Made by a program: the position numbers and the translations under genes. Below the pieces are notes generated by a model. That model was not told the origin of the DNA. It ran no database searches and saw nothing but the letters and a program-made list of their open reading frames with translations. Positions 27,195 through 36,609 of a stretch of DNA of 64,000 bases are shown one piece after another. The stretch lies in assembly GCF_018130695.1 (NCBI RefSeq), contig NZ_JAFCJX010000019.1, forward strand, positions 108,278 through 172,277, read 5' to 3'. Positions within the stretch are counted from its first letter, which is position 1, and every line of letters begins with the position of its first letter. The DNA is from Bradyrhizobium jicamae. Lineage in GTDB: Bacteria; Pseudomonadota; Alphaproteobacteria; Rhizobiales; Xanthobacteraceae.

Positions 27195-28121
27195 ATGAGC
27201 ATGACGCGGGACAGCAAGAGCACGGATCCATCCAAGGCAATCAACATCGGGTTTATCGGCCTCGGATCCATGGGCTCAAGGATGGCCGCGCATCTCTGCG
27301 CTCGCGGCTATCGCGTGAGGGGATACGACGTCAGAGCCGAAGCTCGCGCCGCTTTCGAAAAGGACGGAGGTATCTGGGCCGATGCGGCGAAGGATACCGC
27401 GCTGGGAGCGGATTTTCTCGTGCTCATGGTGGTGAACGTTGCCCAGGCGGAGCAGTTGCTGTTTGAGGCGGGCGTTCTTGATGCTCTGCCAAAAGAAGGC
27501 GGCGTTGTGCTCATGGCGACCTGTCCAGCGGCGGACGTCGAAAGAATATCAAAGGCGGTCGCCAAAACCGGCCGCAGCTTCGTCGATGCTCCCGTGTCCG
27601 GAGGAGTCGCGGGTGCCGCCTCAGCTACGCTCACCATCATGGCGGCTTGCAGTAACGAAACGTTTTCTCGCGCGGAGCCGCTTCTTCAGGCGATGGGAGA
27701 CAAGGTGCATCATGTCGGGTCGAGTCCTGGGCAGGGGGCGCTGGTAAAGACAATCAACCAGCTCCTGTGCGGCGTGCATCTGGCGGCAGCTGCAGAAGCG
27801 GTCTCGCTCGGTGCGCAGGCCGACATAGATCCTCAGATACTGATCAACATCTTCTCTGAATCCTCGGCGTCCAGCTGGATGCTGCGCGACAGGGGCTCCC
27901 GCATGATCGCGGGCGAACCTCAGGTGACGAGCGCCATCGATATCTTCGTCAAGGACCTCGGAATCGTCCTGGATGCCGGCCTGCGTCTGAAAGCGCCGAC
28001 CCCGCTGGCGTCGATCGCACAGCAGATGTTCTTGGCGGTTTCAGGCCAAGGCTTTGGCCAGGTCGACGACAGTCAGGTCGTAAGAGCGTATCGCGCAATG
28101 ACCGGCATGTCGGGAAGGTGA
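27195..28121 (+). CDS. NAD(P)-dependent dehydrogenase, 3-hydroxyisobutyrate/threonate family
   Basis: This is a 308-residue beta-hydroxyacid dehydrogenase with the N-terminal cofactor motif GFIGLGSMGSRMA, the substrate-binding motif DAPVSGGVAGA and the catalytic lysine in KTINQLLCGVH. Members include tartronate semialdehyde reductase, 3-hydroxyisobutyrate dehydrogenase and L-threonate dehydrogenase (LtnD). With OtnC-like aldolase at 44112 in the same window, LtnD-like function is attractive, but tartronate semialdehyde reductase would equally fit the glycolate/glycerate genes. The start at 27195 gives a normal N-terminus; upstream in-frame starts exist. The next gene begins one base after the stop. 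Confidence 0.8.
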   Translation: MSMTRDSKSTDPSKAINIGFIGLGSMGSRMAAHLCARGYRVRGYDVRAEARAAFEKDGGIWADAAKDTALGADFLVLMVVNVAQAEQLLFEAGVLDALPKEGGVVLMATCPAADVERISKAVAKTGRSFVDAPVSGGVAGAASATLTIMAACSNETFSRAEPLLQAMGDKVHHVGSSPGQGALVKTINQLLCGVHLAAAAEAVSLGAQADIDPQILINIFSESSASSWMLRDRGSRMIAGEPQVTSAIDIFVKDLGIVLDAGLRLKAPTPLASIAQQMFLAVSGQGFGQVDDSQVVRAYRAMTGMSGR

Positions 28122-28122
28122 G

Positions 28123-28980
28123 ATGATGCGCCAAACAAACAGTCAGTTCGCCGATCTGACCGACGTTTCGCTGCATTACTTGACCGCCGGCAAGGGCGAT
28201 CCCGTGGTTCTCCTGCACGGGATCCCTCAGTCCTCGCATGAATGGCGGTTCGTCATGCCACGGCTCGCCGAGCGATATTTCGTGATCGCTCCTGACCTTC
28301 GTGGACTGGGAGACTCGACTCGTCCGCCATGGGGGTACGACAAGAAGACCGTAGCCGAGGACATCTGGCAGCTTGTCAACGGCCACTTGGGAATAAAGCG
28401 CTTTCATCTTGTCGGCCACGACTGGGGCGGGCCGGTCGCGTTCTCGCTCGCTGCACATCACCCGGAGGCGGTCTCGAAGCTCGCGATTCTAGACGTGACG
28501 ATTCCGGGCGATGGCGGGGAGATGTCGCAGGGCGGGCGGCGATGGCATCACCCCTTCTATCGCACGCCGGATCTTCCGGAGGCACTCTGCGCGGGGCGTG
28601 AGGAACTGGTGCTCAACTGGTTCTTCGAGAACTACGGCCATCGCGCGAATTGCCTCTCGGAGGACGACAAGCAGGAATATTACCGGACCTACAGGAAGCT
28701 CGGGGCGTTTCGGGCAATGTTCGGCTACTACCGGGCGTTTGCTCAGGATGTCGCGGACAATCAGGCGATATTGGCATCGCAAGGCAAGCTCAAGATGCCG
28801 GTTTTGGCGCTGGGCGGCGAGAAGGCATTCGGACGCGGGCTCGAGACCATCGAGTCGCTAAAGCGTGTCGCTGAAACTGTGCGGGGCGGCACGATCCCGG
28901 ACAGCGGACATTGGGTGGCCGAAGAGGCGCCGGAATTCATCTCCGAGGCGTTATTGGGCTTCTTTGCAGAGAAGGAATAG
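28123..28980 (+). CDS. Alpha/beta hydrolase (epoxide hydrolase/haloacetate dehalogenase type)
   Basis: This is a 285-residue hydrolase. It has HGIPQSSHEWR for the oxyanion region and the nucleophile elbow GHDWGG with aspartate, which separates it from serine esterases. The catalytic histidine is in SGHWVAEEAP. This places it with epoxide hydrolases and haloacid or haloalkane dehalogenases; the fluoroacetate dehalogenases' usual GHDRGA is not present, so epoxide hydrolase-like activity is at least as likely. ATG at 28123 lies one base after the dehydrogenase stop, with GGAAGG upstream, so the two genes form an operon. Confidence 0.82.
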   Translation: MMRQTNSQFADLTDVSLHYLTAGKGDPVVLLHGIPQSSHEWRFVMPRLAERYFVIAPDLRGLGDSTRPPWGYDKKTVAEDIWQLVNGHLGIKRFHLVGHDWGGPVAFSLAAHHPEAVSKLAILDVTIPGDGGEMSQGGRRWHHPFYRTPDLPEALCAGREELVLNWFFENYGHRANCLSEDDKQEYYRTYRKLGAFRAMFGYYRAFAQDVADNQAILASQGKLKMPVLALGGEKAFGRGLETIESLKRVAETVRGGTIPDSGHWVAEEAPEFISEALLGFFAEKE

Positions 28981-29048
28981 GCGCAGGCGTTCGCCCGCGC
29001 AGAAATCGACCAAAAGAAAATACCAGTAACATTGTGGAGGAGGAGACG

Positions 29049-30062
29049 ATGAGAAAGTTGTCACGACGCGGCGTGCTTCACGGGGGCGTTGGTATTGCAC
29101 TTGGTCTTGCATATCCCTCGATTGTCAGGGCCGAGCCGCAGTTCAAGTTGAAGTTCGCCAATATCATGCCGAAGGATCATCCGCTCAACACGCGGATGAC
29201 GGAGGCGGCCGAGACGATCCTGGAGCTGACCGACGGACGTGTCGCAATCGATGTCTTTCCGAACAGTCAGCTTGGCACCGACGCAGATATGCTGAGCCAG
29301 CTGCGGTCGGGCGCGATCGAGTTCTTCGCTTCATCGGGCCTGATTGTAGCCACCCTTGTGCCGGTCGCCGCGATCACCGGAATCGGATTTGCCTTCGCGG
29401 ACTATTCCCAGGTCTGGAATGCCGTCGACGGTCCTCTTGGAAAACACATCGTCGCGAGCTTCGCCAAGTCGAATATCGTTGCCTTCGAGAAGATGTGGGA
29501 CAACGGCTTTCGGCAAACGACCGCGGCCAAGAGCCCGATCAAGACGCCCGATGATCTAAAGGGCTTCAAGATCAGGGTGCCGCCGAGTCCGTTGTGGACG
29601 TCGCTGTTCAAATCCCTCGGCGCGTCGCCGACCTCGATTCCGTGGGGCGAGACCTATTCCGCGCTCCAGACCAAGGTGGCCGACGGCCTCGAAAATCCGT
29701 TGGCGGGAATCTACTTCGCCAAGATGTACGAGGTCCAGAAGTACCTCTCCGAAACCAACCACATGTGGGACGGCTTCTGGTTCCTGGCAAACAAGCGGGC
29801 GTTTGACGGTATCCCGGCCTCGGACCGCGATGTCGTCGTCAAGACGGTCAACGAGGCTGCAGTCAAGCAGCGCGCCGACGTTGCGGCGCTCAACAACTCG
29901 CTCCAGGGCGAATTGAGCACGAAGGGCCTGGAGTTCATCAAGGTCGATACGGCCGCGTTCCGCTCCAAGCTGCAGCAGTCCGGCTTCTACGGCGAATGGA
30001 AGGCCAAGTACGGGGACGAAGCCTGGTCTCTTCTCGAGGCAGCGAGCGGGAAGCTGAGCTGA
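29049..30062 (+). CDS. TRAP transporter solute-binding protein (DctP family)
   Basis: This is a 337-residue periplasmic binding protein of the TRAP system, with a signal peptide that contains RRGVLHGGVGIALGLAYP (RR type, possibly Tat). The DctP fold is clear: FKLKFANIMPKDHPLNTRM and the family signature MWDNGFRQTTAAKSPIKTPDDLKGFKIRV, shown here in part. GGAGGAGGAG precedes the ATG. It is followed after 7 bases by the fused membrane component. TRAP substrates are usually organic acids such as C4 to C6 sugar acids, which suits the enzymes around it. Confidence 0.9.
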   Translation: MRKLSRRGVLHGGVGIALGLAYPSIVRAEPQFKLKFANIMPKDHPLNTRMTEAAETILELTDGRVAIDVFPNSQLGTDADMLSQLRSGAIEFFASSGLIVATLVPVAAITGIGFAFADYSQVWNAVDGPLGKHIVASFAKSNIVAFEKMWDNGFRQTTAAKSPIKTPDDLKGFKIRVPPSPLWTSLFKSLGASPTSIPWGETYSALQTKVADGLENPLAGIYFAKMYEVQKYLSETNHMWDGFWFLANKRAFDGIPASDRDVVVKTVNEAAVKQRADVAALNNSLQGELSTKGLEFIKVDTAAFRSKLQQSGFYGEWKAKYGDEAWSLLEAASGKLS

Positions 30063-30069
30063 GGGCACG

Positions 30070-31929
30070 ATGGCGGTGACCGACGAACCAGTGATGATCG
30101 GCGTTCGGCCGGGTCTTGGCCCAAGGCTGATAGCTTGCCTGATATCTCTCACCGAACTGTTCGCGGCCGCCGTCGTTGCGGTCGAAGTCGGAGTGTTGTC
30201 GATCGGCGTGATTGCCCGGTATGTCTTTCACGCGCCGATCGTCTGGACCGACGAACTCGCTCAGATCCTGTTCGTGTGGCTGTCCATGCTCGGCTCCGCC
30301 ATCGCGCTGCACCGCGGCCAGCACATGCGCATGACGGCCCTTGTCGATCGTTTCGGCCCTTCGGCGCGGGCAAGCTGCGAAACGGTGGCGTTGTTGGCTT
30401 GCGTCGCCTTCATGGTCCTCATGCTCTGGCCGGCGATCGACTACGCGCATGAGGAGTCGTTTGTGATTACGCCGGCGCTGGAGTTGCCGGGATCGATACG
30501 CGCAGCGGCGCTGCCTGTCGGCCTCGTCCTGATGGTCGTTTTCGCGCTCGCAAAGGTCGGTTCGATTGCACGACAGCGGTTGGTGACCGCCTTTTGCCTG
30601 GTGGCCGGCCTCACTGCGCTCGTGTGGTTGTCTCGCGGCTTCTTCCTGGGCCTCGGAAACCTCAACCTCGTACTGTTCTTCGTGGGCCTGGTCGGCGTGG
30701 CCGTGTTCCTCGGCGTGCCCATCGCATTTGCGTTCGGCACGGCTGCACTCGGATATATCGGCCTTGCAACCAATTCGCCCGTTCTGACGATTGCCGGGCG
30801 GATGGACGAAGGAATGTCGCATCTGATCCTGCTCGCCGTTCCGCTCTTCGTGTTCCTTGGATACCTGATGGAACTCACAGGGATGGCGAAGGCGATGGTC
30901 GACTTCCTTGCTGCATTGCTCGGGCACGTCAGAGGCGGGTTGAGCTATGTGTTGATCGGCGCGATGTACTTGGTTTCCGGTATCTCCGGTTCGAAGACCG
31001 CGGACATGGCTGCCGTCGCACCCTCGCTGCTGCCCGAAATGAGGAAGCGGGGGCAAAAGAGCGGCGAGCTCGTCGCCTTGCTCGCCGCGACCGGCGCCCA
31101 GACCGAGACCATCCCGCCCAGCCTCGTGTTGATCACGATCGGCTCGGTAACCAGCGTGTCGATCGCGGCGCTCTTTACAGGGGGCTTGGTACCGGCGGTC
31201 GTCCTCGGTCTCTTCCTGGCGATGGTCGTTTGGTGGAGGAACAGGCGAGAGGATCTCTCGCACATCTCGAAGCCGCCGCGGCGGGATGTTCTCCGCGCGT
31301 TTCTCTTCGCGCTCCCGGCGCTCGCGCTTCCGTTCATCATCAGAGCGGCAGTCGTCGAGGGCGTGGCCACGGCCACGGAAGTCTCGACCATCGGTATCGC
31401 ATACTCGGTCATCGTTGGACTTTTGATCTATCGCCGGTGCGACTGGTCGAAAGTTCCAAAGATGCTGATCGACACGGCCGCGCTGTCGGGCGCCATTTTG
31501 TTCATCATCGGTGCCGCGACAACCGTCGCCTGGTGTTTGACGCAGTCGGGGTTTTCGCGCGATCTCGCAAAGGTCATGGCGTCGCTTCCCGGCGGCGGCC
31601 CGACCTTCATGGCCGTGTCGATCCTGATGTTCATCGTCCTGGGGAGCGTGCTGGAGGGAATACCGGCGCTCGTGCTTTTCGCTCCTCTTATGTTCCCGAT
31701 CGCGAAGGTGGTCGGGCTTCACGAGGTGCACTATGCGATGGTGATCATCCTAGCGATGGGAATGGGACTCTTCCTTCCGCCATTCGGGGTCGGCTATTAC
31801 GCAGCTTGCGCGATCGGTCGCGCCGATCCGGCGGAAGGCATTCGTCCCTTGATGGGATACATGCTGGCGCTGCTTGCCGGCCTCGTCGTGGTCGCGTTCA
31901 TCCCCTGGCTCTCGATCGGCTTTCTCTAG
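30070..31929 (+). CDS. TRAP transporter fused membrane component (DctQM)
   Basis: This 619-residue protein fuses the small four-helix DctQ part (first about 170 residues, including VWTDELAQILFVWLSMLGSA) to the large DctM permease (from about residue 200, with SGSKTADMAAVAPSLLPEM, GATGAQ-type loops and the conserved PPFGVG near the end). Fused DctQM is a known variant. It uses the gradient of sodium or protons to drive uptake of the solute held by the binding protein at 29049. The whole unit follows the dehydrogenase/hydrolase pair. Confidence 0.9.
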   Translation: MAVTDEPVMIGVRPGLGPRLIACLISLTELFAAAVVAVEVGVLSIGVIARYVFHAPIVWTDELAQILFVWLSMLGSAIALHRGQHMRMTALVDRFGPSARASCETVALLACVAFMVLMLWPAIDYAHEESFVITPALELPGSIRAAALPVGLVLMVVFALAKVGSIARQRLVTAFCLVAGLTALVWLSRGFFLGLGNLNLVLFFVGLVGVAVFLGVPIAFAFGTAALGYIGLATNSPVLTIAGRMDEGMSHLILLAVPLFVFLGYLMELTGMAKAMVDFLAALLGHVRGGLSYVLIGAMYLVSGISGSKTADMAAVAPSLLPEMRKRGQKSGELVALLAATGAQTETIPPSLVLITIGSVTSVSIAALFTGGLVPAVVLGLFLAMVVWWRNRREDLSHISKPPRRDVLRAFLFALPALALPFIIRAAVVEGVATATEVSTIGIAYSVIVGLLIYRRCDWSKVPKMLIDTAALSGAILFIIGAATTVAWCLTQSGFSRDLAKVMASLPGGGPTFMAVSILMFIVLGSVLEGIPALVLFAPLMFPIAKVVGLHEVHYAMVIILAMGMGLFLPPFGVGYYAACAIGRADPAEGIRPLMGYMLALLAGLVVVAFIPWLSIGFL

Positions 31930-32000
31930 CGCCTCAGCCTCGCACGATCTGATCGGACGGCGAAGAAACAATCACAGACGTGAACACACAAGGGTTAAAC

Positions 32001-34031
32001 ATGACTATCGTGCCCCAAACACCCGTATCTCGAGATCAAGACCTGGAGCGGGCGATGGCCAATGCAATCAGGATGCTCTCTCTCGACGCCATCGAGAATG
32101 CCAGCGACGGTCATCCTGGTGCACCGCTTGGTTGTTCCGAGATCGCTACCGTCCCTTTCACGCGCCATCTCAAGTTCAACCCCGCCGATCCGACCTGGAT
32201 CGATCGCGACAGATTCATCCTGAGCAACGGTCATGGATCGATGTTGCTCTATTCGTTGCTGTACCTGAGCGGGTACGAGGCGATCGACATCGAGCAGATC
32301 AAGCGCTTCCGTACGCTCGGCTCCATCTGTCATGGTCATCCGGAATATGCGGTCGAGCACGGTATCGAAGTCACCACCGGGCCTCTGGGGCAGGGATTCG
32401 CCAATGGCGTGGGTATGGCCATCGCCGAAGAATATCTGCGCCAGATGCTCGGCTCCGACCTGCTCGATCACTTCACTTATGTCATCGCGGGTGACGGTTG
32501 CCTGATGGAAGGGGTCGCCCAGGAAGCGCTCGCGCTGGCTGGCCATCTTCGTCTCGGAAAACTTGTCGTTCTCTGGGACGACAATTCGATGACCGACGAC
32601 GGCAGTACGGACCTGTCGACCAGCGAAGATATTCGGACGCGCTTCCGGGCGGCGGGTTGGCAGGTCCTGGATGCGAACGGACACGATTTCGAATCGGTCG
32701 ACGTCGCGATCGCGCACGCGAAATCCGATCCGAGGCCCAGCCTCATTGCATGCGCGACGGTGATCGGCCGCGGGTTCCCGCGGCTCGAGGGAAAACGGGG
32801 CGCGCATGGCGGGCGCGTTTTCAAGGAGGATACGCAAGCCGCTCGCGAACGACTCGGCTGGACCAGCCCGCCCTTCGTTGTCCCTTCCGAGGTCCTGAAC
32901 GGCTGGCGGAGCCTGGTTAGCGCGCGCAATACGGAACGGTACGATACCTGGAAGTCGCGGGTCTGCGAACTCGCGCCTGAGCGACGCGCGCTCTTGGAAC
33001 GCCTGGCGCGCCGCACGATGCCTGCGGACTGGCAGGCTCCCTTGCGGCAATACAAGAAGTCCGCGCTTTCCTTGCCGGCCCAACCATCCATCCTGTCGTC
33101 CGGCGAGGCCGTGGCGACGTTGTTCGACGTATTTCCGGAATTGCTGAGCGGCGCGCCGGATCTCGAGGGGCCGACCTGTCACAAACGAGACCTGCAGGCG
33201 TTCACGGCGACTGAGCGCAGTGGGCGCTTTGTGCATTATGGCGTCCGCGAACACGCGATGGGATCGATCATGAACGGGATGGCCGCCCACGGCGGAATCA
33301 TGCCGATCGGGGCGACCTATCTCGCCTTCTCCGATTACTTGCGGCCCGCCATCAGGATGGCAGCCCTGATGGGGTTGCCCGTCGTCTTCATCAACAGTCA
33401 CGATTCCATCGGTATTGGGCAGAACGGCCCGACGCATCAGCCGGTCGAATTCCTGGCCTCACTAAGGGCCATCCCCAATATTCTGGTGCTCCGTCCCGCG
33501 GATGCCGTCGAGGTCGCGGAGTGTTGGGAGATGGCGCTGTCGCGGCGCGACGGTCCTTCGTCCTTCATCCTGTCGCGCCAAGCCCTGCGGTCGGTAAGGA
33601 CCGCGCACTCGAACGAGAATTTGAGCGCGCGCGGTGGCTATGTTCTGGCCGAAGCCACAGGCGGGGCACCGCGGGTTACGCTGCTGGCGACCGGGTCCGA
33701 GGTCGCCGTCGCGCTCGACGCGAAGGGACTTCTCGAGAAGAAGCAGAACATTCCGACCGCTGTGGTATCGATGCCGTGCTGGGAAGCATTCGAGCAGCAA
33801 GAAGAGAGTTATCGACAAAGCGTTCTTGGAAAGGACGTGCTACGCGTAGGCATTGAGGCCGCCGTCCGGCTCGGGTGGGAGCGCTATATCGGAGACGCCG
33901 GCATCTTTGTCGGCATGTCAGGCTTTGGAGCCTCGGGGCCGGGCGAGGAACTGTTCCGCCATTTCGGGATTACGGCGGAGAACATTGTGACCAAGGTCCT
34001 GCAACGTCTTGAGTCCGGCAAGAAATCGTGA
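32001..34031 (+). CDS. Transketolase, full length
   Basis: This is a complete 676-residue transketolase. It has the N-terminal TPP site (HPGAPLGCSEI, GHGSMLLYSLLY, GDGCLMEGVAQEA), a pyrimidine domain with HYGVREHAMGSIMNG and a C-terminal domain. The canonical enzyme transfers ketol groups in the pentose phosphate and related routes. The ATG at 32001 has AAGGG just before it; a GTG at 31980 is also possible. It is an additional gene beside the split transketolase at 4872-6715. Its position after the TRAP genes suggests that the pathway releases sugar phosphates (inference). Confidence 0.9.
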   Translation: MTIVPQTPVSRDQDLERAMANAIRMLSLDAIENASDGHPGAPLGCSEIATVPFTRHLKFNPADPTWIDRDRFILSNGHGSMLLYSLLYLSGYEAIDIEQIKRFRTLGSICHGHPEYAVEHGIEVTTGPLGQGFANGVGMAIAEEYLRQMLGSDLLDHFTYVIAGDGCLMEGVAQEALALAGHLRLGKLVVLWDDNSMTDDGSTDLSTSEDIRTRFRAAGWQVLDANGHDFESVDVAIAHAKSDPRPSLIACATVIGRGFPRLEGKRGAHGGRVFKEDTQAARERLGWTSPPFVVPSEVLNGWRSLVSARNTERYDTWKSRVCELAPERRALLERLARRTMPADWQAPLRQYKKSALSLPAQPSILSSGEAVATLFDVFPELLSGAPDLEGPTCHKRDLQAFTATERSGRFVHYGVREHAMGSIMNGMAAHGGIMPIGATYLAFSDYLRPAIRMAALMGLPVVFINSHDSIGIGQNGPTHQPVEFLASLRAIPNILVLRPADAVEVAECWEMALSRRDGPSSFILSRQALRSVRTAHSNENLSARGGYVLAEATGGAPRVTLLATGSEVAVALDAKGLLEKKQNIPTAVVSMPCWEAFEQQEESYRQSVLGKDVLRVGIEAAVRLGWERYIGDAGIFVGMSGFGASGPGEELFRHFGITAENIVTKVLQRLESGKKS

Positions 34032-34261
34032 GGGCCGATCCGGCCGTCAGTTGAGCGCGACGCGGACGGCCGGGAAACGAGGCCAGCACACGATCGCGCC
34101 CGGCGAGGTTTGCCCGGCCGATCCTCCAGTTTCCCCGTGTGCCTCTCCTGCATGCAGGCTGTCTGTCGATCTACTGACCGGCAGCCCGGAGGCGCCTTTA
34201 GGTCGCATTCGTCCGACGGGTGAGGGGCGGTCAAGTCGCGTGGCCGGTCCGGCTGCGAGGC

Positions 34262-34290
34262 TTGACAGAAATAATGCATACATTAATAAA
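34262..34290 (+). promoter_or_regulatory. Putative promoter with overlapping palindromic operator (site 2 of 4)
   Basis: TTGACA at 34262-34267 and TAATAA at 34284-34289 are spaced by 16 bases. The palindromic site TAATGCATACATTAA at 34272-34286 sits between and across them, a classical repressor position. It is the reverse complement of the first 15 bases of the site at 18673. The start codon of the HAD gene follows at 34346. Confidence 0.6.
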
Positions 34291-34345
34291 TTCAAAGACG
34301 CGTTTGGCGGATTTGGGACCCTGGCCGCAGCTGAGGGAGCCGGTG

Positions 34346-35065
34346 ATGAAGAGTTCGATCCAGAGAGTGAAGGCGATCGTGTTCGATACGTTCGGCACGG
34401 TGGTGGACTGGCGTGGAAGTATCATTCGCGACCTCTCGGCGTGGGGAGAATTCGAAGGGATCAAGGCGGATTGGGCCGCCTTGGCCGACAAGTGGCGGGG
34501 ACGGTACGAACCCGAGAAGGATCGGGTCAGGACCGGGGAAATCGCCTGGACCAATCTCGACGAGCTCCACGCTCATGCCCTCGATCAGGTGCTGGCTGAA
34601 CTTGACCTGGAGGTCCTGTCAGCGGAGCAGCGCCGGCACATCAACCGCGTATGGCACAGGCTCGAAGGCTGGCCCGATGCGGTCGAGGGGCTCACCCGTA
34701 TCAAGCGCCGCTACGTCATCGGCCCATTGTCGAACGGGAATGTTGCGCTGCTCGTCAATATGGCGAAGCATGCCGGACTGCCATGGGACAATGTCTTCTC
34801 TTGCGAGCTGTTTCGGCACTACAAGCCACATCCCGAGACCTATCTCGGCGTGTGCCGGCTCATGTATCTCGATCCGGCGGAGGTCATGATGTGCGCGGCG
34901 CACAATGGCGACCTCGCTGCTGCGCGCGCGGCTGGCCTGAAAACGGCGTTCATCCCGCGTCCGACCGAGCATGGTCCGGGCCAGAAGACCGATCTCCAGC
35001 CGACGCAGGATTGGGACGTCGTGGCCAACGACATTATCCAGCTTGCCGAGCGCGTCGGCGCCTAG
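34346..35065 (+). CDS. HAD hydrolase, haloacid dehalogenase type II family
   Basis: This is a 239-residue HAD protein. Motif I is VFDTFGTVVDW, with the nucleophile aspartate; motif II is LSNGN; the lysine region is HYKPHPETY; motif IV is CAAHNGDLAAA. The family includes true 2-haloacid dehalogenases, but the expected serine in motif IV is alanine here (AAHNGD), as in many HAD relatives of unclear activity. So dehalogenation is possible, not proven; phosphatase-like or other activity is open. The ATG at 34346 follows GAGGGA; a longer in-frame upstream start at 34220 would cross the operator. Confidence 0.78.
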   Translation: MKSSIQRVKAIVFDTFGTVVDWRGSIIRDLSAWGEFEGIKADWAALADKWRGRYEPEKDRVRTGEIAWTNLDELHAHALDQVLAELDLEVLSAEQRRHINRVWHRLEGWPDAVEGLTRIKRRYVIGPLSNGNVALLVNMAKHAGLPWDNVFSCELFRHYKPHPETYLGVCRLMYLDPAEVMMCAAHNGDLAAARAAGLKTAFIPRPTEHGPGQKTDLQPTQDWDVVANDIIQLAERVGA

Positions 35066-35110
35066 ATACACGCCAGTCTGCGGGCCCAGTTGAGAACAGG
35101 ATAGAGCGCA

Positions 35111-36592
35111 ATGCAAGCCTACAAGATGTTCATCGGCGGCGAATGGGTCGAGGCGGTCGGCGGCGAACGCTTCGAGTCTCTCAATCCTTTCACGGGCAAG
35201 GCATGGGCAACGATCCCACGAGGAAAGCCTGAGGATGTCGACCGGGCCGTGGAGGCGGCCAAGGCGGCATTCAGAACGGGGCCATGGCCAAAGCTGACGG
35301 CCACCGAGCGCGGACATCTGCTCCGACGCCTCGGCGATCTCGTCGCCGAACACGCCGAGCAACTCGCCCGAACCGAGGTGACGGACAACGGCAAGCTCAT
35401 CAACGAGATGGCGTTCCAGCTGAAGTACATTCCGCAGTGGTATTACTATTTCGGCGGCCTCGCGGATAAGGTCCAGGGCGCTGTCATCCCGATCGACAAG
35501 CCGCAGACATTCAACTTCACGCGGCAGGAGGCCCTCGGCGTATGCGTCGGCATCACCGCCTGGAATTCGCCGCTTCTGCTTCTCGCCTACAAGCTCGCGC
35601 CGGCGCTCGCCGCGGGAAACACCTTCGTCGCAAAGCCGTCTGAGTTCACGTCCGCCTCAACGCTGGAGTTCGCGAAGCTTGTGGACAAGGCCGGCTTTCC
35701 GCCGGGCGTTTTCAACGTGGTTACCGGGTTTGGAGGTGAGATCGGCGATGCCCTGATCTCGCATGCCGATGTTGCAAAGATTGCTTTCACCGGGAGCGAA
35801 GCCACCGGGCGCCGAATCGGCGAACTGGCCGCACGCAGCTTCAAGAAGGTGACGCTCGAACTCGGCGGCAAGTCGCCTCACATCGTGTTCGACGATGCCG
35901 AGATCGACAACGCGGTCAAAGGCGTCATCTCGGGGATCTTCGCTGCGACCGGACAGACATGCATCGCCGGTTCACGCCTCCTCGTTCATCGGAGCATCCA
36001 CGACCAGTTCGTGGAGCGCGTCGTCGCGTTTGCCGGACGGGCCAAGAAGGGCGATCCGCTGCTGGCCAGCACGCAGGTCGGTCCCGTCACGACGCCGCCT
36101 CAATATCGAAAGATTCTCGATTACATCGATGTCGCGAAGGGCGAGGGCGCGACCTGCGTGCTGGGTGGTGGGCCGGCGACCGGGCCCGACATCGGAGAGG
36201 GCGGTTGCTTCGTCGAACCGACGATATTCACCGGTGTGCACAACCGGATGCGCATTGCCCAGGAAGAGGTCTTCGGTCCCGTTCTGGCGTGCATTCCCTT
36301 CGACGACGACGAGGAAGCGATCGCGATCGCGAACGACACGACGCTCGGCCTTGCTGCGGGATTCTGGACGCAGGACATTCGAAGAGTCCTCCGGGTCTCG
36401 GAGCGACTTCAGGCTGGCACGGTGTGGGTCAACACCTATCGTGTGATCAGCTACCTCTCGCCTCTCGGTGGCTACAAGCATTCGGGCATCGGCCGGGAGA
36501 ATGGACTGGATTCGATCCAGAACTATCTCCAGACCAAGAGCATCATGATTGGGACCGCGGAAGACGTGGTGGATCCCTTCGTGATGCGCTGA
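35111..36592 (+). CDS. Aldehyde dehydrogenase (NAD(P)-dependent)
   Basis: This is a 493-residue aldehyde dehydrogenase. It has TAWNSPLLL in the cofactor domain, the glutamate motif LELGGKSPHIVF, and the catalytic cysteine in GQTCIAGSRLL. It converts an aldehyde into an acid. It follows the HAD gene after 45 bases and is convergent with the GMC oxidoreductase 17 bases away. An alcohol oxidised by the GMC enzyme could give the aldehyde for this one, a common pairing. The substrate is not known. Confidence 0.88.
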   Translation: MQAYKMFIGGEWVEAVGGERFESLNPFTGKAWATIPRGKPEDVDRAVEAAKAAFRTGPWPKLTATERGHLLRRLGDLVAEHAEQLARTEVTDNGKLINEMAFQLKYIPQWYYYFGGLADKVQGAVIPIDKPQTFNFTRQEALGVCVGITAWNSPLLLLAYKLAPALAAGNTFVAKPSEFTSASTLEFAKLVDKAGFPPGVFNVVTGFGGEIGDALISHADVAKIAFTGSEATGRRIGELAARSFKKVTLELGGKSPHIVFDDAEIDNAVKGVISGIFAATGQTCIAGSRLLVHRSIHDQFVERVVAFAGRAKKGDPLLASTQVGPVTTPPQYRKILDYIDVAKGEGATCVLGGGPATGPDIGEGGCFVEPTIFTGVHNRMRIAQEEVFGPVLACIPFDDDEEAIAIANDTTLGLAAGFWTQDIRRVLRVSERLQAGTVWVNTYRVISYLSPLGGYKHSGIGRENGLDSIQNYLQTKSIMIGTAEDVVDPFVMR

Positions 36593-36609
36593 CAGGCGTT
36601 GCGCCTCTA

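Noticed and set aside
29938..31731. A 597-codon open frame on the minus strand
   Set aside because: It is antisense to the DctQM gene and has a charged, low-complexity composition (many E, R, H, D) with no domain; typical shadow in high-GC DNA.
31995..33437. A 480-codon open frame on the minus strand
   Set aside because: Antisense to the full-length transketolase, which has complete family motifs on the plus strand.
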